A stretch of 64,000 nt of DNA from Septoria linicola. Taxonomy: Eukaryota; Ascomycota; Dothideomycetes; Mycosphaerellales; Mycosphaerellaceae. The position numbers and the translations under genes were made by a program. Below the pieces are notes generated by a model that saw only the letters and a list, made by a program, of their open reading frames with translations, was not told where the DNA came from and did no database searches. Location: positions 248,001 through 312,000 of the forward strand of contig CP099429.1 of the NCBI GenBank assembly GCA_024114885.1. The letters run 5' to 3'. Shown here in pieces: positions 1 to 9,900 of this stretch (its first letter is position 1; each line of letters opens with the position of its first letter).

Positions 1-1696
1 CAAGACTTATCAATCTTCGCCAAATCATTTATTCACTGCGTATCCCAGATCCTAAAGATTGCCGTAGAAGGAGATGCTGGGTCGGAGGTTGTCATTCGCT
101 ATGCAGAAACAGTCGATGAGCAAGGATATGTGCTGATGCCTGATCCTCTGTTCAAGGAGTTCGAGACACATGTCTATTCCAAGTTCACACTTGCAGGGAC
201 AGGCGAAGCAGAGATCTGGCAGCCAGACTTCAGCTTCACAAGTGCTCGCTATATTCAGATTGAAGGTGTAGCTACGGAGAGCGGTCACGGTCTACCGATA
301 ATCCATTCGGCGGTCGGACAGCATGTCTCGACTGCAGCGAAGCGTTTGGGCTCCCTCACCACTGACAAAGAAGATGTCAATCGGATGATCAATGCATGTC
401 ACTGGTCGTTTGTGAGCAATCTGTTCAGCTACCATACCGACTGCCCACAGATCGAGAAGTTTGGCTGGCTTGAAGTCACTCATCTGCTTGCACCTGCGAC
501 ACAATATATCAGAGATATCGAATCACTACACAGCAAGATCTTAGAGGACATAATCGACGCACAGGAACCATCAGGATTCATACCTAATATGGCACCAGAC
601 ACGCGCTTCATGTGTGGTCCGATGCGGAACTGCATCACGTGGAGTTGTGCTATTTGCTTCATTCCTGAGATTCTGAAGACCGAGTACGGCTCCACGCACA
701 TGATCAAGCGTGTCTACCTATCTGCGGTCAGGTACATTGAATACATGCAGACGTGGGAGCGTAAAGGCGGCCTGATCATGCACGGTCTCGGAGACTGGGG
801 AAGAGACATTGCTTTCGGCAACCTACAGGCGAACATCGAGACAGCAGTTTACTACAAGTGTCTACAGTGTCTAGAGATGATGGCGTCTGAGCTTGATTTG
901 CCGAAAAGACGTCGAACGTTTCCGCATGTGGAGTGCCAGGATCTATAAGGTCTACAATGACAATCTGCTCGTCACTGACGACAGTTCTCAGCCTAGTGGA
1001 AGCGCATATTACACATCACTCGACAACTATCCTCAGAGGGACTGCATCTCGATTGCCCAGGCTATCGCCTTGCAATTTCAGCTTGTCCCACCAGAGCATC
1101 AATCAGCTGTATCGACTTCCTTCCTCTCCTCATCCGATATCACGGAGGGTGTAATGCGATCAGGAGAGATTGGTCTCCCTCACCTGTTCAACACGCTCTC
1201 CGCCCTTCGCCGACCTGACACTGTCCTCAAGATGGCTCGGCAAGAAGAACATCCTTCATACATGCGTTTCCTAAGAAGAGGCGAGACAACTTTGCTCGAG
1301 TTCTGGCAAGACGAGTGTCGAAGTAAGTGTCATGATGTGTTGGGCACCGTGTATGAGTGGATATACAACACTGTTCTCGGAGTCACAGTCGTCGAAAAGG
1401 CATACAGGAAGTGGAGACTACGGCCATGCCGGGAGGGCGAGTTTCGAGAAGTGGAGGGAAGTGTTGATTGTCCTTACGGGCCCATTGAGGTCCGCACGAA
1501 GAGGAACGAGGATGATAGCTGGAAAGTGGAAGTGACAGTCCCGATGAGCACTACTTGCAACTTTGAGCTGCTGGAGAAGCATGGCGATATCAAAGTGGAA
1601 AGATTTGGCAACGCTGACCCAAGCATCAGCCGCAGCGCTGCGAACATCGAGCTCAGGCCTGGCAAGTACACCATCTTTGTCGCTCCCCCTGCATAG
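1..1696 (+). CDS. alpha-L-rhamnosidase-like glycoside hydrolase (GH78), 5' partial, one frameshift
   Basis: Secreted or intracellular six-hairpin glycosidase expected to cleave terminal L-rhamnose from plant glycosides or rhamnogalacturonan. The frame is open from base 1, so the N-terminus lies outside the window. Family features in order: a lectin-like part around bases 70-270 (EVVIRYAETVD, then EIWQPDFSF and ARYIQIEG), the barrel motif TDCPQIEKFGWLE near 440-475, GDWG near 797, NIETAVYYK near 833, TTLLEFW near 1288, and HDVLGTVYEWIY followed by a beta-sandwich tail. The reading frame changes by one base at the AAAA run 902-905: with three A's the protein reads LPKDVERF and continues to the stop at 1694-1696 (565 codons). 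The indel is either a sequencing error or a recent lesion. Family assignment is strong; substrate is inferred. Confidence 0.8.
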
Positions 1697-1954
1697 GGCC
1701 AGGCAAGCGGCGCCACACCGCGATGAGCACTATCAGTATCATAGAACAGGCTCATAAGGGACCTGTATATTGCACATCTTGCCGATCTTACATCAAGCCT
1801 TACTGTGCCGGTCTAAGCTATTCCAGCCAAGCCTGTCAAGAGTGGCCATCTGCATCGGACTTCCATCTTGAGACCGATCATCCTCGGCTGCCGACAGCTT
1901 AGTTGTGCTAGAAGCTACTGTCAGCATTGGTCCCAAAAGGGCAGAAGTAAATAC
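1697..1954. other. intergenic, convergent 3' ends
   Basis: Short gap between the 3' ends of the rhamnosidase-like gene and the pepsin-like gene on the other strand. Nothing recognisable beyond presumed 3' UTRs. Confidence 0.5.
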
Positions 1955-3739
1955 CTACTCTTCATTTCTGCTAGACGATCCCTCAGCGTACATCTCTTTC
2001 GCGCTCTCATGTCCTGGAAGCTCGTACACCTCATTCGACATCAGCTGTTGCGCGCTATCTATACCAGAAAGCTCAGCACGGTCGATTTCGATCATGTCAC
2101 TCTTCTCCTTGCAGGGCGAAGGCAATTCATGCATATGGCTCGACATCAACTCCCCTCGAAGCTTCGTATCATGTGCAGCAAGTTTTGCTTCACCTTCATA
2201 AAAGGTCGCAGGATCCTTCTTGTCCAGCGGAAATCCGAGGTCCGCAGATTGATCTTGGACTTGATCATTGAGGACTCCCTGTGTCTGCCTCTGTCTGCGC
2301 TTTCTTCGCCGCACGACCCATAGCCATGCGCCGATAAGGGCAAAAGTGATGACCGCGCCGACTGCAATGCCCACGATTGCCCTGATCGGTAGTGCGCTCG
2401 AACTCTTTTTGACCAGAGGCAGCGGCTGAATAGTTACTAAGTCATCTGAGACTCCAGGTCTATGCAGAGATTGTCCCAGGGTGAAGTGCTGCCGCTCCCA
2501 ATCTACGACGAGATACGCTTCCTGCGAGCAGTAGTCATGTATTAGCTATCATCGCACACGTCGGACAGTGCTTCCATACGAACCTGCAAAAATGCGCGCC
2601 CTAGCACATATTGGCTTTCTTTCGCTGCCCTACGCATCGGAAAGTAATATACATCGCTTGTGTAATATGGTACACCGATCTGCAGGTCGAGTGCGGCATA
2701 TGGCAAGACGATGTTCGTGGTCATTTCAGGTCGCGACTCTGCCGCTAAGGTGAACGCAAACTCCGGCGCTGCTGCGATCAGCCTGCTGCGTGTGGTAGAG
2801 TTGACAAAGTACAGCTCGGTATTATTGTCGAAGCTCAACCCGAGCGCATTTGCGATGTTGTCACAGAGAGAGCCTGGCAACCAAATTTGTGCCGTAGCAG
2901 AGTCCAAGGTCATATTGTACCCACCGGACTCGAGCGGCGGTGATATCGTGCCTTGCAATGTGTTGCTGATCACCAAAGTCTTCAATCTCGTGGTCAAAGA
3001 TCGCGAACCGACCGCAGTGGCTGGGAAACTGACGTTACTGGGCTCAAATGCTGCCCTGTCGAAGCCGCCAATTACGATGCTGCCCGGCGAATTGCCTTCC
3101 AGTCGTCAGCTCACGGGTGTCAAGCTGTTGGAAGCTATACTTACGGTATGCCGCACCTGCGCTGTAGCCGTAGGAGTTACTTGCAGATAGATTCTGGGAC
3201 TTCAAAGCGTCTAGCACGGTTGCCACTGCTTCCGCCAGGTTCGGAAACTTCGCTGGCGATGCACCTAGTCCAAGACTGCCTGACCAGAAATTGAGGCTGT
3301 TGATGCCCCCGACAATCTGATCATCTAGTGTCGGGGTGTTCAGCAAACCAAGAGATACAGTTTCCAGTCCGTATAAGGCTGCCTCGGTCGAATCTGGGAA
3401 CAGGAGACTGTCTGCACCAATATCGGCAATCTCTATCTGCTCCCACGTAGTAGACTGATTGGATTGGAACCCGCCACTCTGCACCCCGTTGCGTGATCCC
3501 ACGCCTCTGGATCTTGCACAGTCTGAGATTGAGCTGTCGCATGCTTCTGGTAGTGGTACTAGTACTTCGCCATTCGACGTAAAGGGTAATACAGAGAACG
3601 ACTGCGCTGGGGTTCCCACGCCTATCTCAAACGTGGACCAGTTGCCATCATTACCGCCCCACCCGCTTGCACGTAGCACGAAAGGCGCACTCGGAGTAGA
3701 CATATCGGTAGAGTCTGGCAGAACAATGTTGAGATTCAA
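1955..3739 (-). CDS. membrane-anchored pepsin-like (A1 family) protein with altered active site
   Basis: Three exons can be placed: 3739-3145, 3095-2584 and 2521-1955, with introns 3096-3144 (GTAAGT..GGAAG) and 2522-2583 (GTTCGT..CGCAG). The joined product is about 557 residues from 3739. A1 features: FEIGVGTPAQSFSV at the N-lobe, GGINSLNFWSGSLGLG, GSIVIGGFDRAAFEP across the first splice, MTLDSATAQIWLP at the second active-site position, YVLGRAFLQ then EAYLVVDWE across the second splice. A transmembrane helix (AIVGIAVGAVITFALIGAW) and an acidic cytoplasmic tail follow. The first catalytic Asp-Thr-Gly is replaced (PFTSNG) and the second reads DSA, so peptidase activity is doubtful. The frame at 3739 begins with TTG and a stop lies just upstream, so a 5' exon with the signal peptide is missing from this model. 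Confidence 0.75.
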
Positions 3740-4665
3740 GGAGATTGTCAGCGTACTGCTGGGTCATGTTCGATGCAGACTCGCGAAAGCCGCGGACCGC
3801 TCAGAGAGCATCCTGTCAGAGCATGGCTCGCACATGGTATCAGCGAACACCTGTTTGCGGGGCCTAGATGCCTCGCATCGCCAGAGGGAGATACTGAGGC
3901 TGACGACTAGAGTGTAGTCACTCGTGTGGCCAACCAATTGGCTTTGCGCGACAGTCAAAAGTCAGCTACCGAACTTGCACTTGTTCAGCATCGTACCAGC
4001 CACAGAGTCGCGAACGAGTAGGACGTCCAGTTGTTGCATGATCATGGTATCGAGACCGAGGGCCACGATGCCGCCACCCTGGCACTGGGCTGGCGCCTCG
4101 GAACGCCACCGAAGACTCAGCTGGGAGAGAGTCAAGCCTGTGGAAGAACATGTCAAGTACACTGTGATCCGAACCAAAGTACTCAAAGCTGTCGTGACTG
4201 CCAATGTTGAAGCCCACCGTGCTTGGTGAGACACGATTTCCGAAGTGGCCATGCTAGCCTTGGCAATCAGCTGAGTGTCCAGGCTATCATCCCCCCATAG
4301 CTTGGTATCTGGCTGGCCAGCTGCTCGCATTCGCACCCTGATCCAACGTGGACGCCATATGGCGCTTAGTTCGGTCTCAACAACTTCCTTTTGTGGTGCG
4401 ATCGCATGATCAATGTCAGATGGTCTGAGTCGATGTGTGCATAATTGGAACACCCACGACGCGTCGACTGAGGTCCACAATTTGTGGTTGGGATGCGAGT
4501 CTCATTCATCTTACTCTATCACAGCCCTTGGAAGAGTAAATAGGACTGTCAAGCCGAAACCAGCAGCCTCGATCCTCTATTATTTCGCAGACTTAGCGTT
4601 ATGGCAGGTGTCAATGATAGTACGCCGAATGGAACAATCTATCATGTGCTCTTGCTGATCGTTAG
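3740..4665. other. unassigned stretch with unresolved 5' exons of both flanking genes
   Basis: The signal-peptide exons of the pepsin-like gene (minus strand) and of the GPI-type protein (plus strand) should lie here, but neither could be fixed. A minus-strand open frame (4480-3962, stop at 3962) and a second frame over 4217-3966 look mildly protein-like but match nothing I recognise; they may be an exon set or a decayed gene. Confidence 0.3.
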
Positions 4666-6344
4666 CTAGACCTAACGACGTCCCTTCCGGCTTGTCCAAG
4701 TATTTGCGCTCCCTGCTATCTCGGAGCGTCGACAGACTTCGCCAATTTCCCGTGGAACGTTACGAAGACTGTCGATGTGACAATTGTACCCTTAGTCACC
4801 GGTCTAGCAAATGGTCAAAGTTCGACATATGGTTACGAGACCACCACCGACACATCTTACGAGGCCATTGAGTCGGGCTCAGGCCAACAAAGGATTTTTG
4901 GTGAGGATGAGACTCTGACATGGTCCTCCTACGGCACCATTTTGTGAGTAACGCAATCCCACTGATCATATAATGAACTCGCATTGACTCCTGAAGAACA
5001 TATCCTACGACGTACGCGTATCTCCGCGGGTTCTCTGGAGCAAGCGCACCGAGCGCTTCTGATAGTGCATGTGCTGATCTCGCCGATCTGACCACACTCG
5101 AACTGCCTGCAACCACAAATCCAGCGCAGTTCTTGTATACTCCTGTGTCAGGAACAGACGCATCTACAGAGCTTATGAAAGATGTGCTACCAACAGCATT
5201 GCTATCATACCTTGGTAGCTTGGGAACTGTCGTAGAACAGCTCGGCGGTAATACACCATCAATCTGCTCTCCAACAACCGAACCATTCGAATCGGAGCTA
5301 GAATGCACAACTTTGTCCTCATCATCAAGCTGCTTCGCGACCTTGACCGATGCTGATGGCTCATTGTCGTCCTCATGCACCACTGCAACTGCAATTATCA
5401 CTACCACGCTCAGTCCGACAAGTCAGAGTGCTCTACCAACCAGCTTCAAAACACCTGCTGCAGTACTGAGGCGAGTCGATGGACCAGCGAAGTTCGCGCC
5501 ATACACACCCCCACCAGGTGCTATAGTCCCAACTCCATCTCCCGCGCAGCCCCAGAACGAAGGACCCAGAAATCCCACACCACCCACAGCGACGCAACCT
5601 GTGCAGCAGCAGCCTCCGCCACAGAGTCAACCAGCACCTCCGTCCAACGACAACTCTCCCAAACAAGAGGATCTTCACACTCCTAATGATGTGCCTGATG
5701 TCCCGACAGACAATACATCCGGGCAGGAAGTTCCTGGTCAGAGTGAGCAGCTCCCAGTGTCCGAGACGTCGACGCCCGAAGGCGACGTTCTTACTCCAGA
5801 TGACAACCAAAATACGGCCACTCCTGATTCAGAGAGCTCATCAGATAATCCACAAGACGGTACGTCCCCTCCAGAAGACGAGGATCTACCAGAAGAAGGC
5901 GGTTCGTTTCCAAATTCGACCACAGAAGAGCCACCTGAAGGTCAAGAGCAAGCGCCCGAGGGTCAAGAGCAGACGCCTGAAATCCAGGAAACCAACGGCA
6001 CGGCCCCGCCTGATGGAGATGGACCTGGCGGGGCATCAAGCACTGGAGAAGAAGACTCTATTCATGATTCAACCGGGTCAGTCCCTCCACTGACAACGTC
6101 TCTCCCAGGTCCAGATGCTACCGAACCTTCGAGCTCAGCTGCCACTCCAGATGCCGGGATGACAGGTGCTGGTGACTATATTGCCAGCGGAATGGGATCA
6201 AGCCAGAGCAAGGCTTTGACCTCGGTTAGTCCTAGTGGAACAAGTGTGATTATCGAGCCGTATACAGGGTCTGCTTCGGAGGAGCTCGGCATTTCGTATG
6301 GTTTGGCATTTTTGGGAATGATGTTGTTTGCTACTCTGCTGTGA
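4666..6344 (+). CDS. Pro/Ser/Thr/Glu-rich cell-surface protein, probably GPI-anchored (5' exon missing)
   Basis: Two exons are clear: 4666-4943 and 4997-6344, joined by a 53-nt intron (GTGAGT..GAAG) giving 541 residues plus stop. The N-terminal part has a small cysteine-bearing domain (CPSICAPCYLG, then DFANFPWNVTKTVDVTI). The middle is low-complexity, rich in P, E, Q, S and T, with short repeats of the type PEGQEQ around 5930-5990. The last ~20 residues are hydrophobic (LGISYGLAFLGMMLFATLL) after small residues (TGSASEE), as in GPI attachment signals. The codon at 4666 follows an acceptor-like GTTAG with an upstream GCTGATC, so a signal-peptide exon is expected further 5' but was not found with confidence. 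Likely an adhesin or wall protein; no enzymatic domain seen. Confidence 0.65.
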
Positions 6345-6471
6345 GCAGGGGTTGAAGCAGTATGTGATAATCAGATCTCGAGAGGCTGCTGCGGTATATA
6401 TGCAAATGCTTGAAGACCGCTCTCTCAAGGTCCGCGATCTCTCATACCGTGATTGTGTTTTCGATCCTCCC

Positions 6472-6849
6472 TCAATGCTTGCAGCTGTAACCCATCGCCT
6501 CTCGTCTCCTCTGTGCTTGGCTCATAGGACCTTTCGGCAGCAAGTAAGCTCCGCTCAGATCTTCCATACCCTGTGCGATTTCATCATGAACAACACTCCT
6601 CTTCTTCACACTCTGGTTGGTAGCAATCGCATCGAGCCACTTTGCGAGCCTATAACCAGCCTTCGCAACCTGCAGTTCGATTGTATCGATGACATTGTTG
6701 TAGTACGTCGGGTACAGATTTCCAGTTTCTAGAGTTGCAGCTCCCTTTGGCATCACTTTCGAACAGACGAACGTGTTGGCATCAGTAGCCCACTTCAGCG
6801 CAGTTCCCTTGGCATCTTTGACATTGAGGCCAGAAATCCACGAAGCTTT
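6472..6849 (-). pseudogene. 3' fragment of an S1/P1-type nuclease gene
   Basis: The reading frame matches only the C-terminal portion of secreted zinc-dependent S1/P1 nucleases: ASWISGLNV, WATDANTFVCSKV, then LYPTYYNNVIDTIELQ and AKAGYRLAKWLD, which form the last helices of the family fold. An acceptor-like site (CTAAC..GCAAG) precedes 6849, so this was once an internal or last exon. Upstream on the minus strand to about 7540 I find none of the earlier exons with the metal-binding Trp, His and Asp residues. Intact family members are about 290-330 residues; here about 125 remain, without metal ligands. It is therefore most likely a dead fragment, although a distant upstream exon cannot be excluded. 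Confidence 0.55.
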
Positions 6850-7652
6850 CTTGCATGTTAGAGGGTATGCAAGCCCGGGTACCACGCATCGGAATGTGCT
6901 TGTTGAAGCTTAGCACAAGCTCATCTGCCAGAATGCATGCGCATTGTGTTTTGACCTGATGAGGTCAATGTAGCGCACTGACTGCTGCGATTGCAGGCCT
7001 TGCGTCCGGTCCTGTAAATTTCGTGCAGCGCAACCACTGAGTCCGCTGAAGCTTCTGCTGACGAGCTCACTTCCGAGATGAAAGATGTTCGTACAGGAAT
7101 GTACAGTCGCCATTGTGGCCAACTGTTGGTCATCTTATGCGGCTTGAGCTTTGAGCGTGCTGAAGTCGGCATCGTAAGTCTTGGTGGTATTGCTGTTGGC
7201 CATGGCTAGGTCACGCAATGAAGCTGACTACCCTCCTGGATCATGTCATGTCCGTGCATATCACTTTTCCCATGAATGAGTCGTACTTTATGTCTCTGCG
7301 TGCTTCTAAGCACAGCAAAATGTAGTTTTCTTTGTCAATGTGCACAACTCGGATGGAGGACTGGCCTCGGTGCAAGTTTCTTCTCCTCCCTGTCGACATC
7401 TTGGCAAGCCTCTAAATTTGGAAGTCCAAGACTTCAAAGCTCGAAACTACTCCTTTCACATCCACTCTTCTCTATCTCGATAGATGTCCGGCCTCAAGAT
7501 CCATGTGCAGCTCTGCTTTAGTTCGACGAAAGACGTCACGGATCCAGTCCGGGAGAAGACAACACGAGAATAATGTCTGAGCGGCCACCAGTAACACGAG
7601 ATGTCCGACTGCTACTATGCTGCTCCGTCTTAGCATTCCTGAGAGAAACAGG
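6850..7652. other. unassigned stretch upstream of the small secreted protein
   Basis: About 800 bases with several short open frames on both strands but no recognisable protein. It holds the promoter of the gene at 7750 and would be where the lost 5' exons of the S1/P1 nuclease should have been. Confidence 0.4.
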
Positions 7653-7660
7653 TATATATA
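7653..7660 (+). promoter_or_regulatory. TATA-like box
   Basis: An eight-base alternating TA stretch about 90 bases upstream of the ATG at 7750, the usual distance for a TATA element in a strongly expressed fungal gene with a short leader. Confidence 0.45.
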
Positions 7661-7749
7661 ACGCAGTAGAACAAGACATTCGCTTCAATCTCAATTCCAG
7701 ACATCCAATCATTTCTCCACCAGAAACACATCATCACCAATCACTCATC

Positions 7750-8349
7750 ATGCAGTTCCTCACTCTTCTCACATGCGCCGTTCCTGCGCTCGCCTCTGCC
7801 ATTCCTCAGGCCGATACTGCTACCCTGAACCCGGTCACTGGTCTACCAGCGGACTACACTTGGGCTGTCGAGAACTGGCACGCAGGTCTGTAGCTCTGCG
7901 CCGTGTTGATGTCCAGGTCATGAGTATGCTAATGGCATCCACAGGCTGTTCCCGTGGCGGCTGCAACTACAACTTCAACATCACAGGAGCCTATGAGGGT
8001 CTGCGACCAGGCTTCAAGGCGTACTGCAATGGCGAGGACACTGGCTACTACGCGCCTTGCGAGATCCTGGACGGCACTTCCACCAGCGGCATCCCATTCG
8101 TTGCAGCGTCCTTGAGGCCAAACTCTGGAAACGGCATTGCCACCATGAGCGCCAGCTTGAGCTTCACCGATGCCGACTCGGGGTATGTGACACCAATTAC
8201 TGAAGAAGCATCGCCGCGTGTCCGACTGACAATAACATTGCAGTGTCACCTACAACATCTCTGGCTGGGCGGACTCCAAGTATAACGCCTTCGTCGCTCC
8301 TTTGCAGAACTTCACTGTCACTCCTTCTCAGGTCACTTCAGTTTTGTAG
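7750..8349 (+). CDS. small secreted cysteine-containing protein (effector-like)
   Basis: Three exons, 7750-7885, 7945-8182 and 8244-8349, with introns 7886-7944 (GTCTGT..CACAG) and 8183-8243 (GTATGT..TGCAG), encode 159 residues. The first ~17 residues form a signal peptide (MQFLTLLTCAVPALASA). The mature part has four cysteines in CSRGGC, YCNGED and APCEILDG, which could make two disulfides, plus N-glycosylation sequons (NIT, NIS, NFT). No catalytic motif is visible. Size, secretion and paired cysteines are typical of fungal effector candidates or other apoplastic proteins; the function is unknown. A TATA-like box lies about 90 bases upstream. The intron phases and the absence of frame problems make the model solid. 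Confidence 0.75.
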
Positions 8350-8597
8350 GTCTGGGACTCGAATCGATGATAACCAAATGGTGCATGAATATTCCGATCC
8401 TACTGGGACTCAGTTGGTGTGCTTCGTAACAGAATAATAGCGAATACTCGAAGTACGTGCATGTCGTAAAACAAATTTGCTATTCACACACCGCATCTGT
8501 GTCAATAGGTCTTCATGACCTTCTCGTCCATCTGTTGCGCCTCTAACATGGACTGCTAGTCCGCGTACTGCATGTCATTTACATCCATCAGCTGCAC
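8350..8597. other. intergenic, convergent 3' ends
   Basis: Presumed 3' UTRs of the small secreted protein and of the MAPEG gene. Nothing else seen. Confidence 0.5.
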
Positions 8598-9396
8598 TTA
8601 GATAAGTGGCTTCTTCGCAAGTCTGAGAGCAACGTTGATCACACTCGCGGTCGCAACGACGTGCGACAAGGTTCGTGGTGTGCCAAGGTTGAACACATAT
8701 GATGGGTAGTGGCTGTCAAACATCAGTATCGCGGACGATCATCTACACACGAAAACATGGCATCACTCACATAAAGCACTTTGCGATAACGTGCAAGCCT
8801 AGCAAGTTGATCAAAGTCTGATCACCTGGTGCCATAGCCTGCGCCAGCGCAGCGCTGATAGCAAATCCTGGGAACATCTCCATGAGATGGTAATGCGCAG
8901 AGTGCAATCTCAATGGTAGACCACGCAGGTTCTTGACCTGTGCGCGTGGGTGGAGGTTGTCTCTGCCCTCCTTGTTGCCAGCAGCTACACCGGCAGCACT
9001 TCCAGCTCCAGAAAGTGCATACGTGACTGTCACATACAAGCCGGCCAAAGCAGCGATCTTCCCGGTCTGTGGGACGGCAGAGCTGCTTCCTGCAGAAGCA
9101 AGGAAGCCGACTGTGCCAACCACGCCGTTCACGGCCTTCTCGATGATGCTGTTGGGCTGGGTGATCCAGGACGTGAGCGGAATGGCCGCAAGGAACAGAC
9201 CACCAAATCCGAACATTGCTAAACCAGCTGGATCCTCACTGCCACCACACTGTCAGCCAGTGTGCCTTGTCTTCCAAGGTGTATAGCTCTTGACCTACAC
9301 TCCATCGTCTTGAAGCTTGTGCACAAGAGTGTCCTTGCCCTCCTGAGCCTTGGCCTTAGCCTCGTCTGCGTTTGGAAAGTCGCGTCGGTTCGACAT
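8598..9396 (-). CDS. MAPEG-family integral membrane protein
   Basis: Three exons, 9396-9299, 9238-8771 and 8712-8598, with introns 9239-9298 (GTAGGT..GGCAG) and 8713-8770 (GTGAGT..GACAG), give 226 residues. After a short charged N-terminus come hydrophobic helices (MFGFGGLFLAAIPLTSW and LAGLYVTVTYALSGAGSAAG), then the MAPEG hallmark region: NLHPRAQVKNLRGLPLR, SAHYHLMEMFPGFAISAAL, LINLLGLHVIAKCF, and HYPSYVFNLGTPRTLSH in the last exon. MAPEG proteins are four-helix membrane proteins linked to glutathione-dependent detoxification or eicosanoid metabolism; many fungal members are uncharacterised, so the activity here is open. Confidence 0.8.
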
Positions 9397-9900
9397 GGTG
9401 TGGAACTATTACCCTTTGTAGGTGGTAATCTATGATAACAATAGTAGTAATAATAAGACAGCTGAGCTATCCTACCTGGGTAATTGCTAGCCTATATCAT
9501 CGTCTATTGCCCTCGGCAACCACATCACAGCTTGACCCCGCTTGCGCGAAGCCAGATAGGGTGACGATTGTGATTGACGGTAAACACGAACAAGCGTTGA
9601 GCCTACGGAGAGGTGGAAGTCTGTAGAGGTCTGGACGCCGCACGTGTGACGTGGGATCGAGAGATCGGATTCTCATTCGCCCGTGCTGTGACGCCAGTGC
9701 CGTCTTCCCGCTTGCAATTCCGAGAGCATACATGTGGCTAGCGTGTACACAATCATACCAAATCTTCAATTGTAACGCATGCTTCGGATACAGTTCTTGT
9801 GAAAACACGAGTCGCCTACTTGGCCAGGGGTGTCAGTTAGTGCTCACGACTATGTGTCGCCGGAACACTGGAGGCTAACATTGCTCCAGGTGCCAAGCGT
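9397..9900. other. intergenic: promoter of the MAPEG gene, 3' side of the tannase gene
   Basis: About 500 bases with no recognisable gene. A short A/T-rich run of TAA/TAG triplets lies near 9435-9465, just upstream of the MAPEG start. Confidence 0.4.

Noticed and set aside
3962..4480. Minus-strand open frames between the pepsin-like and GPI-type genes
   Set aside because: Two overlapping frames look slightly protein-like (for example GGGIVALGLDTMIMQQ) but no family was recognised and no start or splice pattern could be fixed.
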